From Asterochloris sp. CNOR1 (taxonomy: Eukaryota; Chlorophyta; Trebouxiophyceae; Trebouxiales; Trebouxiaceae), in NCBI GenBank assembly GCA_963969365.1, contig OZ017752.1, positions 744,001-808,000 of the forward strand: a stretch of DNA of 64,000 nucleotides, read 5' to 3'. Shown one piece after another: positions 1 to 11,700 of this stretch. The translations under genes and the position numbers were made by a program. Positions within the stretch are counted from its first letter, which is position 1, and the number at the start of each line of letters is the position of its first letter. The notes beneath the pieces are model-generated. The model was not told the origin of the DNA. It ran no database searches and worked only from the letters and a program-made list of their open reading frames with translations.

Positions 1-18
1 CCTGTCTGTGCGCTGCAG

Positions 19-1216
19 GTCAGACGCTGAAGCCTCGGGAGGTGCAGGCGCTGCGCCGCACTGCACGGGACCTCCTGACCTTCGTCCCCTTCGCCATAAT
101 TCTGATTGCTCCACTGACGCCTGTCGGCCATGTCCTCATTTTCAGCTTCATACAGAAGTACTTCCCTGGCTTTTTCCCCAGCCAATTTACTGCCAGGCGG
201 CAGACGCTCATGACCAGGTGAGCCCTCGACCTGAGTTCCTGCCTAACCCTGACAGAGGCAGCTCCTGCTGGGGCGACATGCCACTGGCAGATCTGGGCAT
301 CTTTACCAAGCCTGCATCAAAGTCGACCTGTTGATTCCAGCGTCAGGACCGTTGCATCTGCCGGTGGTGCAGCTGGCGGCCAAGTGGCTTTCCAGCAGGC
401 CTGCTGTCATACAGCACACTAAGGTGCTGTAAGTGATAGTGGTGGGTGTAAAGCAAGACAGTGGTCAGCTGTTGTGACTGGATGCAAGCTTACAAGCCCG
501 AGTGACCGCACTGCCTGCTATCGTGTTGGCAGCCACAGAGCACCCACCAAGTGGTCCATGATGCGGCCCTGCAGGTATGAAGACCTGAAGAAGCAGCTGC
601 TGCGTGTGTCAGAGCTGGCACAGCAGGAGGATGATGAAAAGGAGCTGGCGCAGGCCACAGCTGCAGTGGCTCGCCTGACGGCGCCGGCACCCTCAAGCCC
701 GTGGCCTCGCAAAAAGTCCGACAGGGCTGAGGTGGGCTCAGCTCAGCTGTTCAGGCCTGGTGCACTTGTTGTAGGGCCTGTGTTGACCTTACTTGTGTTT
801 GCATAAAGTGCCCAGCTGCTGAGACATGCCACACCATTTGGCAGGCTGCCTACGTTTTGCTGTGCAGAAAAAGACGTTTGCTGTCAGATCCTCATTGCCT
901 TGACCCCATGCTGCTCAATATTGCGAGGGGCATGGGATCTTCTAGGCTGTGCTCATGCTCGTAGTGCTGGACTTGACCGCATTGATCCCTGAGCCAAGAT
1001 TCTCCCATGCAGGTTGCTGGGGCTCAGGGGAGTGCCAGCCTGCAGGGGGCTGGCTCGTCTGAGTCTGCAGCAGAGGGAGAGGGTCCAGCTAACAGAGCAT
1101 TGCGCGACCTGCAGAAGCAGGTCGAGCAGGCAGAGGCAGAGACCCTGGCGGGGGCACTTGAAACTGTTGATGAGGGCCCAGAAGGCTCCCATCAGCCAGC
1201 ATATCGCAGCCGTTGA
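19..1216 (+). CDS. LETM1-like protein, 3' part
   Basis: Three exons are visible (about 19-217, 575-731, 1013-1216) and the 5' part lies outside the window. The first holds the LETM1 core: a LKPRE-type start, [18 protein letters not shown] and [15 protein letters not shown], a hydrophobic helix with the conserved proline, then FPGFFPSQF. The second exon continues as a charged helix ([17 protein letters not shown]), and the third encodes a Ser/Gly/Glu-rich tail with a short coiled coil ending at TGA 1214-1216. Exon phases agree (AG|G, then phase 0). LETM1 proteins sit in the inner mitochondrial membrane and are linked to K+/H+ or Ca2+/H+ exchange and ribosome binding; the plant LETM1-like branch includes organelle proteins of less certain role. 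A TGTAA poly(A)-like signal follows at 1335-1339. The family call is firm; organelle and activity are inference. Confidence 0.82.
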
Positions 1217-1334
1217 ATGATCGCAGCACACCCCATACGCCTGTTGTGCCTGGCACAGTTTTGGCAGGAATGACATTTGATTGCAGGAAGTTGCCAACCA
1301 GTGAAAGCGTCCCAATTATTTTTAAGCTCCATTG

Positions 1335-1339
1335 TGTAA
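1335..1339 (+). terminator. TGTAA poly(A) signal of LETM1-like gene
   Basis: TGTAA, the common green-algal polyadenylation signal, lies about 120 bases after the stop codon and before the 3' end of the convergent GUN4 gene. Confidence 0.4.
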
Positions 1340-1426
1340 CATAGCGAGAGAGCACGTGTGCAGAGATTTACGACAGCAATGTGCTGTTGAACCAAGGCAA
1401 TTAGAGCATTAATTAGTCACTGAAGA

Positions 1427-2801
1427 TCATTGCATCCATTCTGGGGTGGTGGATCCATTGGACCCCTTCCTGTCAAAGGCAGGGTGTTCCAAAATGGCCT
1501 TGAAGAGCTGGGTGCCTCTCAAGCAATTTGTGAGAGGCAGGTGGCCCTTGGGAGCTGAGCTGTTATACTTGAACTCCTGGGGCCACTTTCTGTAGTAGTT
1601 GCTCTCTGTGTGGGTCCAATCAATCTCCTTGAATAGCCTTGTCCACTGCTTGCGGTTCTGCAGCCAGATCTCACGCTGCACGCTGAAGCCAAACCTGCAG
1701 ATGATGAAAAGAGGTGGCGTCAGAGAGTAAGCACTGAAGTTTCATGGAGGGGCCAGCTTGCTAGCAGCCAGGGACAGCAGGAGCTACCAAGGCTCACAAA
1801 CAAAATTCAGACCTGGACACTGAGCACCCACAGCTGGAATACAGCCCTCCTGGAAAACAATGGTCAGCAGTGTTGCACATTCTGCACAGCATGCAAGATA
1901 CTTGTGCCCCCTTTGTGAGGGCAGAGGCCAGCAGAGCTATATCCTCTGCTCGACGCCAGGTCCAGTCAGGCAGACTGCACCTGCTGGACAGTCTTATGAC
2001 ATCTGTGGCCCACCTCTGGTTGCTGGCGGCCCTCCAGAGCGTGTCCATTGTCTGCAGGTCGGCCGCAGCAATGAACTGCACCTCGCTGAAGTAGACCCAG
2101 CCGCGCTTCTGGGCATCTGGGCCTGCCAGCTGAATGAGGTTGGCCCTGGTGATGTCGTCTGCCTTCTCAAACTCCCCTTTTTGCAGTGCATCCCTCAGAG
2201 GGCCATAGTCCAGGTCAGCCTGTATGGGGCAGCAGGGTGTGGACACATGGGCATGCAGCAACAGGCGCATGCAGCAACATGGGCAGCCGCTGCTTGATTT
2301 GGCTTTGCAGGGGATGCACAGCCTGCCACGAGACTCTGCCTTGCTGGTTTGCAGGTGCACACCAGAGGGCAACCCTGGCAAGCTGCTCCGTGCAGCCTGC
2401 ACGACCTCTCATGAGATGAAGCAGCGGTGATAGCAGCTGCCCCAGGCACCGCATGACTGACAAGGGTGAGGCTTCAATGGGTGCAGCACAGCATTAATGC
2501 ACCAGGAATGGCAGCACAGGCGCACCTCTGTCTCAAGGGGGACTTCTGCCAGGCTAGGCACCTCCTCCTTCTGCCCTGGCTGTCCTCCCCGCTTGCCAGA
2601 AGATGAAGGTCCAAATAGGCCAGCATTGTCCAGCAGTCCCTCATCAAAGTTGGCCACTGCCAGTGTGACCTGCTTGCGCTTGTTGCTGTGTGCCAGCCCT
2701 GCAGCAGGCCTGGGCCTGGTCTGCAAGCGATGCCGCTGCAGCTGTGTGCAGTCTGGGCTGCACTGAGCCTGCTGATGGGTGTGCATACTTTGGAGATTCA
2801 T
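1427..2801 (-). CDS. GUN4: GUN4, Mg-chelatase activator and tetrapyrrole-binding protein
   Basis: GUN4 binds protoporphyrin IX and Mg-protoporphyrin and stimulates the ChlH subunit of Mg-chelatase in chlorophyll synthesis; it also takes part in plastid-to-nucleus signalling. Three minus-strand exons (2801-2526, 2219-2014, 1694-1427) join in frame to about 249 residues. Exon 1 gives a basic, Ser/Gln-rich N-terminus fitting a chloroplast transit peptide. Exon 2 gives the start of the core (DYGPLRDALQKGEFEKADDI, then DLQTMDTLW). Exon 3 begins with the hallmark RFGFSVQ and continues with WTHTESNYYRKWPQEF and PKGHLPLTNCLRGTQLFKAI. Donor and acceptor phases fit exactly at AG|G. The C-terminus extends past the core, as in other eukaryotic GUN4 proteins. 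The gene converges with the LETM1-like gene, and 696 bases separate its ATG from the next minus-strand stop codon. Confidence 0.95.
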
Positions 2802-3497
2802 GGCGCCGGCTCAATCGAAGGATAGATCTTGAACCTAATATATTTTCAGTCTTGTGATTCCTGCTGGAGGATTGCTGGAGGATGTTGCCAACGAGCAGGC
2901 TTGAGAATTGTAGTGCTGTGACTGGCAAGGAATGAAGTCTGCGTGCTGTATGGCCACCCAAGGCTGAACTCACACGATATCATTGCTTGGCAACAGGCAG
3001 CTGTTCGCTTGCAGCAGTGCCCGGACATGCCGTCCCAGCCAACCTAGCCCATGCAGGTAACAGTAGTGGAGCTGCCCAGTTCACACTGCATTGGCAGCTG
3101 TCTTGCTCACAACAAGGCAACACAGGCAGCTCCACTTGTATGTGCCCTCTAGCTTCACTTGCTAATGAGACCCCATGAGCCAGTGTGAAAGTACTGTCTA
3201 GCAGCTGGGGCGCCAGCATGAAGAAATGCCCTTGCCCTGTCAAGCTCTGCCCCCCGCAAACAATGACCCTGGTTGCTGTGTCACAGCTGTGGCAGTTCGC
3301 GTCTATGCTGTGCACTGCAATGGTAAAATTGTGGTTTTCATGCTTTGATGTTGGCAGCTCAGGCCATCAAATGTCCTGGGAGCTCTGTCAAACAACACAT
3401 TCTGATGATCTAGAGGGTGCACCAATACTCGAGTAAAGCATGCAGACCAGCAGTCTGCCATGGGTCAAGCTTCTTGGCAGGTATGGGTCAGGTCACA
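2802..3497. other. Intergenic, GUN4 upstream region
   Basis: No coding exon could be supported on either strand; open frames are short and lack family similarity or paired splice sites. The stretch should contain the GUN4 promoter, reading leftwards, and the 3' flank of the minus-strand exons at 3498-4292. No clear TATA box or repeat was seen. Confidence 0.5.
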
Positions 3498-4292
3498 TCA
3501 AGCCTTGGGCCTGCCCTCTCCAGCGCGGCCTCCAGGCAGGGGGCTCTGGTTCCTGGCAGCGCCGCCAACCTTCTCTGTGGTGCTCTCTGTGCCTGAGTCC
3601 TTCTGAGTGGATGAGGTGAAGGTGCCTGGGTTGGCATTGCTGCCCCCTTCCTGAGCGGCTGCCTTTGGGTCACCGCCCCGGTCATCACCTGCAAAGAGCA
3701 TTCCAATGCTGTACTGTCCTTGTGGAAGAACTATCAGCCAGTGAAAGAAGGCAACGGTGCACGCGAAGCATGCAGGCTATGGCAGGCGGTTGCCGCATTT
3801 GGAGACGGCAGGCACTCACCAGCATCGCCCTGCTGGCTCTTGGAGACAGGGGACTGCTCCTTGTCCGTCGCTGAAGCGCCTGCATTCCCTGCAGACATGT
3901 AGGCCTGGTCAACCAGTCCTGCCATGCATCACTGCAAATAAAGGCTGCAGCAGGGCAGGGAGACGCAAATCTTCGGTGCCCCTGCCATTGGAAAGCTGCA
4001 GTAACCCAGCCCCAAGCATAGACTGATGCTGGTGGGACAGCAGCGCCAGCAGTAGCCTGCAATCCAGCACAAGCCAGCCACGATGGAGGGGAGCCACTCT
4101 GACTACAAGCGGCCTCACCCTGGCCGCCCTGAGTCTTTTTCAGCTCAGAGATCATGTCAGTGTCATGCTGACTGGCAGCAGACCCCTCCTCGCTGGATCC
4201 ACTCACTGCCCCAGCAGAAGGAGAGGGTGCTGCGTTGCTGGTACTGGTCACTGTGCGAGATTGCAGGGACGCCAGCAGGCTCCTGCAGTGGG
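3498..4292 (-). CDS. Disordered C-terminal exons: formin tail or a separate small gene
   Basis: Three minus-strand exons (about 4292-4124, 3893-3828, 3688-3498) join with matching phases, each junction splitting a Gly codon. They encode a low-complexity Ser/Gly/Ala/Gln-rich chain, including SGSSEEGSAASQHDTDMIS, GNAGASATDKEQSPVSKS and KDSGTESTTEKVGGAARN, ending in PKA and a stop. No domain is recognised. No convincing ATG was found upstream. The first exon needs two bases from a preceding exon, which a GT donor near 5814 in the last formin exon could supply. This may therefore be the far C-terminus of the RhoGAP-formin gene, with the plus-strand gene at 4820-5614 lying inside the connecting intron. 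A separate gene with a missed first exon is the alternative. Confidence 0.45.
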
Positions 4293-4819
4293 GTGGCAGG
4301 CAGCTTCATTGAGCCTCAGCTGGGCTGGCTGCATATGCTGCATGCATATGCTGCATGGCTGACTGCACATGCTGCATGTATGAGTGCTGCCTGGTCTCTC
4401 ACAGCAGCGAAACAGGTGGTATTGCATGTCTGGGAGGCACGATAAATCAGATGGACTCCAGACGGCATGTAGTGCATTACACAAGCAGCGCAAAGCTGCT
4501 GAGCTTGGAAAGCAATGATTTGCCTGCAGGCTGCATGATGCGACTCTATTGATACACACTTAAGCTTTACCTGACTGAAAGCCTGCTGCCTTGCTGAGCA
4601 GTTTGCCTCAACATTGTGTGGCTTTCAAAGTGATGGCAGATCGAAGTGGAATGCGAAGGGCGTCTGCTTTTAATCACGTACTGGGCAAGGTCAAAAGTTT
4701 GCAATAATCTTTGCAGGCATGCCAATGCTTGGGTTGAGCTGCTCCAACTTTGCACAGGCCCGATGGAGGGGTCATGTGCAGCCCCATCTTTCTACCAGAT
4801 CTAGAGAGTCACATGACAC

Positions 4820-5614
4820 ATGTGTATGCCTGCGGCGAAGCATTCATCTGTCAAGCTTTCCGCACCAGCAAAAGCCTGCTTCTTTGCGTGCAGCGTGCGC
4901 AAGCTGATCAATGGAGGTGCACCCAGCATGCTGTGTCTGCAGTCATCAGTGTGGTTCTGGGTGCCAGCCCCATGTCAGGTGGCCTGTCTACGACAAGGGT
5001 GCTGAACGACTCCCTGCTCATGACCTGTCATTGATGCCACACACAACCTGCAGTGCCTGCACTGCTGTGGCCCTTACCCTCGTCAGCCGCACCGGTGGAC
5101 ACCAGCGTGCAGAAAGCAGGTCCTGCAGCCAAGATAGAGGAGAGCGACATCTCCACAGAGGTGGGCCTGCTGCTTGTCGATCTGCAGTGCTTTCATTGAA
5201 GCTGCCAGCTATCGTCCTGCAGTGTCGTAGCAGCCTTGTGGCTGCTGTTGGCCAATGGCTTGGCGCATTGCTCAGCTGCCAAGCCCTGGCTGCACATCAC
5301 CATGATACTTACAGTCTCAAGGCTGCCCGCATGTTGGATTGTGTACAACATTGATGCAGGATCCCAAGGCAGTGGTCGAAACCCTGCGCAATGTTGTTCT
5401 GCCAAAAGTTGAGGCCAAGCTTAGTGAGGCTGCAAAGGATGATGGTGGCTTGTACTCTGATTCAACCATTGGAGAGCTCAAGTCTGTGAAGGGTCAAATT
5501 GATGACATTTTGGGCCAAGTCAAATCAGGACAGGATGCCTCTGTCGTAAAGAGTCAGGCAAGTTCAGTGGAGCAGCAGTTGAATGCTATAAAGGCCTTGC
5601 TGGGTTTTGATTGA
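4820..5614 (+). CDS. Small protein of unknown function, probably organelle-targeted
   Basis: Three exons fit: 4820-4916, 5085-5160 and 5360-5614. The junctions are phase 1 (GGA G|CC) and phase 0, giving about 142 residues. The N-terminus (KHSSVKLSAPAKACFFACSV) is Ser/Ala/Lys-rich without acids, as in chloroplast or mitochondrial presequences. The mature part is a soluble helical chain with DPKAVVETLRNVVLPKVEAK, then IGELKSVKGQIDDILGQV, and ends ALLGFD. A second in-frame ATG two codons downstream is an equally good start. A TGTAA signal follows at 5673-5677. I do not recognise the family. Codon use and splice agreement support a real gene. It converges with the formin stop at 5797, or is nested if the formin reaches 3498. 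Confidence 0.6.
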
Positions 5615-5672
5615 GCAGTGGCTAGCAGCTTACGTTGCAGCATTGGCCTATGCTTTCTATCTGTGCCCCTGT

Positions 5673-5677
5673 TGTAA
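5673..5677 (+). terminator. TGTAA poly(A) signal of the small unknown gene
   Basis: TGTAA lies 59 bases after the stop codon at 5612-5614, in the place expected for a chlorophyte polyadenylation signal. Confidence 0.45.
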
Positions 5678-5796
5678 GTGGGCTCTCCCCCTGCTGCTGG
5701 AACTAGTGCTTTAACCAAGTATGAGGCACATGGTTCATCATTGAGTGGGCAACGGCTGCTGAGTAGGGGTCAAAATTCACTTTTGTTGGCGGGCTG

Positions 5797-8700
5797 TCAC
5801 TGCCAGGGTTGCTGTCTTGCAGAGGTGTCACTGCACCAGGACCCTGCCTGGCTGCTGAAGGAGAGCTGCTGCATTGCAGCCCCGTAATCGCCTGATTGTA
5901 AGGCAGCTTCCAGTGCAGCATCGTCGGGGATGCTGACTGAAGCCAAGGACAGCAGGTCTAAGTCTTCAGTGTTGTGCCGAGCTGCTAGGACTGGAATGCA
6001 CAGACTCCGCGATGCCTGTGGCTGCGCTGGCAATCGGGCAACATCAGCGCTCTGTGGCTGCCCTGCGCCCTGCTGTGGATGCTGGCCAGCCGTGCCCTCA
6101 GACTGATGGCAAGCAGCACCCTGCTTATTCTGCCGCTGCCCTGCTGGCTGCGCCTGCTGCAGGGAGCCAGCAGCATCAGGCCCTCTATTTGGCCCTGCTG
6201 GCTGTGTCTGTTGCGGGGAGCCAGCAGCAGCAGGGCCCTTGCTTGGCCCTGCTGCTGCTTGCTGCGCCTCAGCTTGCTGTGCCTGCCCTCCATCATCTGC
6301 CCTGGGAATGCTGGACTCCCCAAAAGACAGAGTCCTGCTGGTGGGGCCAGGAGCAGACACAATACGCCGCACTTGCCGCTGCATTTCTGCCTGCTGCAGC
6401 TCAGCAGCTGCCTCAGCCTCCTCCTGAAGAGAGGGGTCTGCAGCCTGCTGCTGATGCCCATCCTCAGCAGATGCACTCAGGAGAGACCTTTGCCGGCGCC
6501 CAACTGTAGGGAAAGCAGCGTTCATTCAGACCTCACGCGCCTGAGAATGCATCAGCAGCAGGCCTCTGGCACCCAACTTGACCTTCTGCAAGACCTGAGG
6601 CCAGCACACAACCAGAGGTCGCCAAGAGCAATATGCTTCTGGAACATGAGGCCACGCAAGCTAACCTGCCACCGCAGGGGTGCTGCAGGAGTGGTCCACA
6701 AGAGCAACTCACATCAGGCCAGGCTGGCTGCTCAGGCTGACCAGTTGCCACAATGTGGTTTCTGCAGACATCTACAGCAGCAACTGGCATTAGGACAAGC
6801 TGGCTCTCGCAACCTGACCTGCCACCACGGGGCTGCTGCACTGGGTGTCCACCACGCCAACGATGGCTTGCATTGCCATGTCAGTAGCAGCCTCCTCTGC
6901 AGGGTTGCCAGGCTGTGCAGATGCCTTAGCCGCGCGTGCACCCCTCCGCAGGGGGCTGGGAGGGGGCAGCCCTGATATAAGGGGCGAGGGGTGGGGCTGC
7001 ACCTGAGCCTGCGTTGCTGCAGGTACAGGAGAGGCAGGGGCCTCCTGGGCAAGACCGTGCCTCTGCGGAGACTTGATCTGAGCGCTCCGGTGCATGCTGG
7101 TGGCATCAGTGCCTGCAGGCGCAGAGCAGGTCTGCTGTGAGGCTTGAGGTCTGGCAGCCGGGTCTGTTCTCCGCTGCGGCAGCTGCTGTGACTGCGTGCA
7201 GCAACTGCATGTCCTGTGACTGCGTGCAGCAACTGCATGTCCTGGTTTCTCCGGGGAGCTGTCTGAGCAGGCAGTATTGTACGCTGGCGAGCCTCCCAGG
7301 ACATGCCTGGCAGTCCCCAGCATGACAGACCCCTGTGTCATGCTGAGCATGCTGCGCTGCGCAGCCACATGTCCTCTGGCAATGTAGCTGCAGCCCAACT
7401 TGAGGTAGGTTTTGTTCAGGGTCCCATGCTCACCCTGCGTCCTGCGGGGGCTGGCGGAGGGGCTGTGCTGGGACTGCTCCTTGGCCGGCGACATGACGGG
7501 CGCTGAGTTGGCCCGGCTGGGGCGCATGAGCGCTGCCCTTTTGTCCTTCTTGCGCTGCTCCTCTTCCGCACGGTCCTTGACAGTCTGCAGCACAGCATGG
7601 CTCATCCATGTCAAGCAGCCAGCAGTGGTGCTTTGTTGTTTGAACCAGCAGAACAGTGAGCCGTGAGGTTGAAGCGAAATGCTTGTGCAGATGGCCAACC
7701 TTGTAGATCAGCCAAGGCATCAGGCCTTGTCCTTGACAGCTTGCACCACACGATGACTCAGGGACATGACTGTCATGCAGAATAGATGGGCTGTTGGGAG
7801 CCCTCAACAATCCCCATCAGCAAAGCATCAGCCTGGTCCTTGATGTGTTACTGCGCAGCATGATCTGTGGGTTCAGCGTCAGATGTCCCCTGGACTGGCT
7901 GTGGTATGGCTGATGGCAGCTGTTTGCCTACTGTCTGAGGTCACTGCCTGAAGCTTCAAAGCAAACTGGAGGGCTACAGAGCTGGATGCAATAGGCAGCA
8001 GTGCATGGCCCTGCTGTGCAGTCAGGTTCCTCAGGCCTGGACATGGCATGGTAGATTGGGGGTGGCACAAGCCCCACCTGAATTTTGAGCATGGCGGCAT
8101 CAAAGAGCAGCATGAAGTCACGGACCACACGCAGTACCCTGCCAGGGTCTACTGGGTTGTAGCTCTCTCCAAAGTACTTGGTCAGAGCCTCCACATCGCC
8201 CACTGTGCCGACCTCATACTTCTGCATGCGGGCAGCCACCATCTTAGTTCCCCGACACATTGCAAAGCAGTCAATCACGGCCTCCACGTTCCCCACCGTG
8301 CCAGCCTCACACCTTTGCATACAGCCACAGCTGCTGTATGAGTGTCCCTACAGCTCTGAAAGGCTTGGTCAAGAGCCCCTGCATCGCCACACAACCCATG
8401 CTCCTGCATGGAGGGCACATGCCACCCTGTGCCCCACAGCAGGTTGAACAAGACAGGCGGGGACCATCTGTCTCCTGCTGGCTACAGTGACAGACCACCA
8501 GGATGGATTGCCACGATATTGGATGCCTGCTGTGCTGACGGCAGGGCGCTGCAGGGTCTCCAGCTTTGCTGCACAGCCAGTACAGCAACCTTGCCAGGCT
8601 TGCACTGATGCAAAACAGATGTCTAGCCCTGCGGGGTGGCCTCCATTGATGCAGATTCAGTGCAGCATCAGCCATGCGCCAACCAGCAGCAAGCTGCCTG

Positions 8701-11700
8701 GCCCTGCAGGGTTGCCAACATTGCTGCCACAGTCTGTCCGGCAGACATGCCAAGCAAGCCATCACATGAACTTGTGCATGGAGAGCGCCAAGCTGACCTC
8801 TAGGCTGAGGAATGTCTGCTTGGCAGTCTGGTGGAAGGCCACCATCAGCTCCCCAAACTGCTTGTGGGCAGAGGCGCTGTCCTCCCCGCAGCCAGCCGCC
8901 TCCAGGATCTCTGTGTTGACTCGGGCGAGGCCCCCACGCAGGTCCCCAATGAGTGCCTTCAGACTGGAGAACTGCAGGCGCAGGTGGGGCAGGACGGTGC
9001 TGTGTGCTGGGACCGCATGCAGGCGACACACCTTCACAGGAGGCAGTGCTAACCAACAGCTGCAGGTGCAGGTATGACAACAGCGTGGCGCGGCGTACTG
9101 CCCAACTGCAGGGAAGACATCGTCAGCCAGAACGCTTGAAGGCCACCGTGAATTACAGGCAGGCTGACATCGTGCATAGCAGCCTAGATTCAAAGTCTCA
9201 ATTGCAGCCACATCTGACCAACAATGACTCTGCTGCTCTGCTCTGACGGGCCTCAGCAACATGAGCATGTGGTCCCGACTCAGAGCGTGCAGCAGGCGAG
9301 GCCTGCTGACCCCACCTGAATGTTGGAGGCGGGCTTGACTGTGCTGAGCTGGTGGTGCAGCGACTTCATGGAGGGGATCTCCTTCAGCAGCTGCTCCAGC
9401 ACAAAGTGCAGCAGGCTGGTCTTGCGGTCCGTGCCCTTCACGTCAGCCAGCTTCAGCAGCGTGTCCAGCTTGAACCCTGTAGCAAGCAGGGGTTGAAGCT
9501 GGATGCAGCGCACCTCAAGGTCAGTGACGGCATCAGAGGCGGTCAGGGTGCTCCCTCGCCACGCATGCTACGTTGCACCAACTAGAAGCAGGCGATGCCA
9601 GCAGGAGCACTACATGAGGGGGGCACAGCAGCAGCAGAACTAGGCCATACAAGCAGGAGCATCAACTGATGTGGGGCACAGCAGCAGCAGGCAAATATCA
9701 GCAACCACAAGCAGTATTCCAGAGAGAGCCCCATGGCACACACGCTTAGCTGAAATGGCGCAGCACAAAGTCAGCAGAGCAGAGCAACCATCGCACCTGT
9801 TGCGTTGCCCTTGTGCGTCCCCTGGTTCAGGTGGTTCCCCAGGGCCAGCACAGCCTTCAGCAGCGTCATGAAGTCGTCACACCCCTGCAGCTCGCTGCAC
9901 GCGTCCCGCAGCGTGTCCAGCTGGCCCTGCACCTGCGGCAGATGGGAGGCACTGACTGTGAGCTGACAGATTGTGAGCAGGTGACACATAGAGTGTTAGC
10001 AAAGCTCTGGAATTGATGGGCACTGCCTGTACTGTCGTGGCAGCAAACCCTTCTGACATGCAAATCTGCTGTGAGGTCCTTACTGCGTGCCCAAGGGTGC
10101 ACTATGGGCATTGCAGCAGCCAGCCCTGGGGCACTCTGGCTGCCTTTACATTCTATGTGCACAGGCCTCTTGCACAGGCAAATGCGGTGCTAAGATCTCA
10201 ACCCTAGCCACATGGCACAGGCACGCGAAGATTCAGCGCACCTCCACACAGCTACAGTGCAGTTGCCTGCCAATGCATTTTGCACCAGCCAGCAGGTGCC
10301 TGTTGCAGGCCAGCAGGTGGCTGCTCACCCTGGCAACGTTCGGGGCAAATTGGCGTGTAAAGATGAAGCAGTCTATGCGCTGCTGCAGGCGGGGAATGTC
10401 CATGATCTCCAGGAAATAGCGCTCCACCGTGCCCAGAAGGGCAGGGTCGCTCATGTCGCGGTGCTTGGTGTGCTGCCCCTGCAAAAGGGCAGACTGCCTA
10501 TGCTTAGACCAGTAGTATACAGTGCCAGTCCATGCTGCAACATCGATAGGGGAACCACAGCAGGGGAAGAGCAGGACCAGGTGCCGAGAGCAGCAGCTGT
10601 GCACCATGCATGGACATCTGGCTGCCTGGAGGTGCCGCCCCTGCAGGCATAGTCGTGGCCAGGCGGTCCAGAGGTGGTCAGGTAGTGCACCTGGCTTGCT
10701 GGCGCAGATGCCTTGCAGTGTGGCCTGGGTGCAGGCAGACCGCGTATGGGGAAACAGACGCCAATGCTGTTGGTAGGGCAAATGCTCAACATGTGTAGCA
10801 CACAGCATTTCGACCAGCATGACAAAACGCTGGAGGGTAGGTCCTGCTGGCTCCTGCACAGGCCGACAGCATTTGGACCAGCATGACAGAATGCTGCAGG
10901 GCTGGTCCTGCTGGCTCCTGCAATGGCTGCCAGGGGCGGCATGCCCACCACTGGAAGCAGGATCAGCCTGTGCTGCAGCAGCCTGAGCGGCAAGCTCACG
11001 CCGCCTTCTGGAGCCGCAGCATGGGCAGAGCTGCAGGCTGGTGCCACCTTCGGGCACAGCAACAGGGGGCACAGCTGCGGCAAAATCGCTACCTTCAGGT
11101 ACAGTCTGATGTCTTTGCGCTCTGTGTCGTCGGGCACAGCCCTTGACAGAGCATCCAGCTGGTCCACAGTCAGCGCGCTGTCATCCATGTTCTGCAGGGC
11201 CTCCTGCAGGACACATGGTAGTGTGCCAATGTGCATCTCAATGTCAGGTCATCCAACCGTCACTGTGCGCCTGAGAACTGCGACAATCGTCTCCCATGTT
11301 GTGCGGGGACAACATCAGTGGACAGGAAAGAGTGAGCAGCTGTGGGTTCAACACTTCAGACAGTGACAGCTCCCCTGACTGGGGCAGCACGACACTTCAG
11401 ACAGCATCACCCATCAGCTGTGCACAGAGGTGTGGCATGCATGCAGGCTGTCTCTGATGCTGCTGAGAGCACAAGCAGGTCTCACTGTCAACACAGAGGG
11501 CGGCTGCAAAGGGATGCCGCAGACCCACACCCTGATCCTCCCTGATCCTCAGCCCCTTCCTGATTGCAAGTGAGGCAAGACTGTGTCCGTCACCCACCTT
11601 GATCTGTGCAAACGGCATGCGGATGCCAGAGAGCTCAATGCAGATGTTGTGCGCCCGACGGTGCTCCACCAGCAGAATCTCATTGCTCCTGTTCTTGGCC

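Noticed and set aside
6079-6975. Long plus-strand open frame (298 codons), Leu/Cys/Ala-rich
   Set aside because: It is the antisense shadow of the Gln/Pro/Ala-rich formin tail. The minus-strand frame has domain continuity and splice sites; this one does not.
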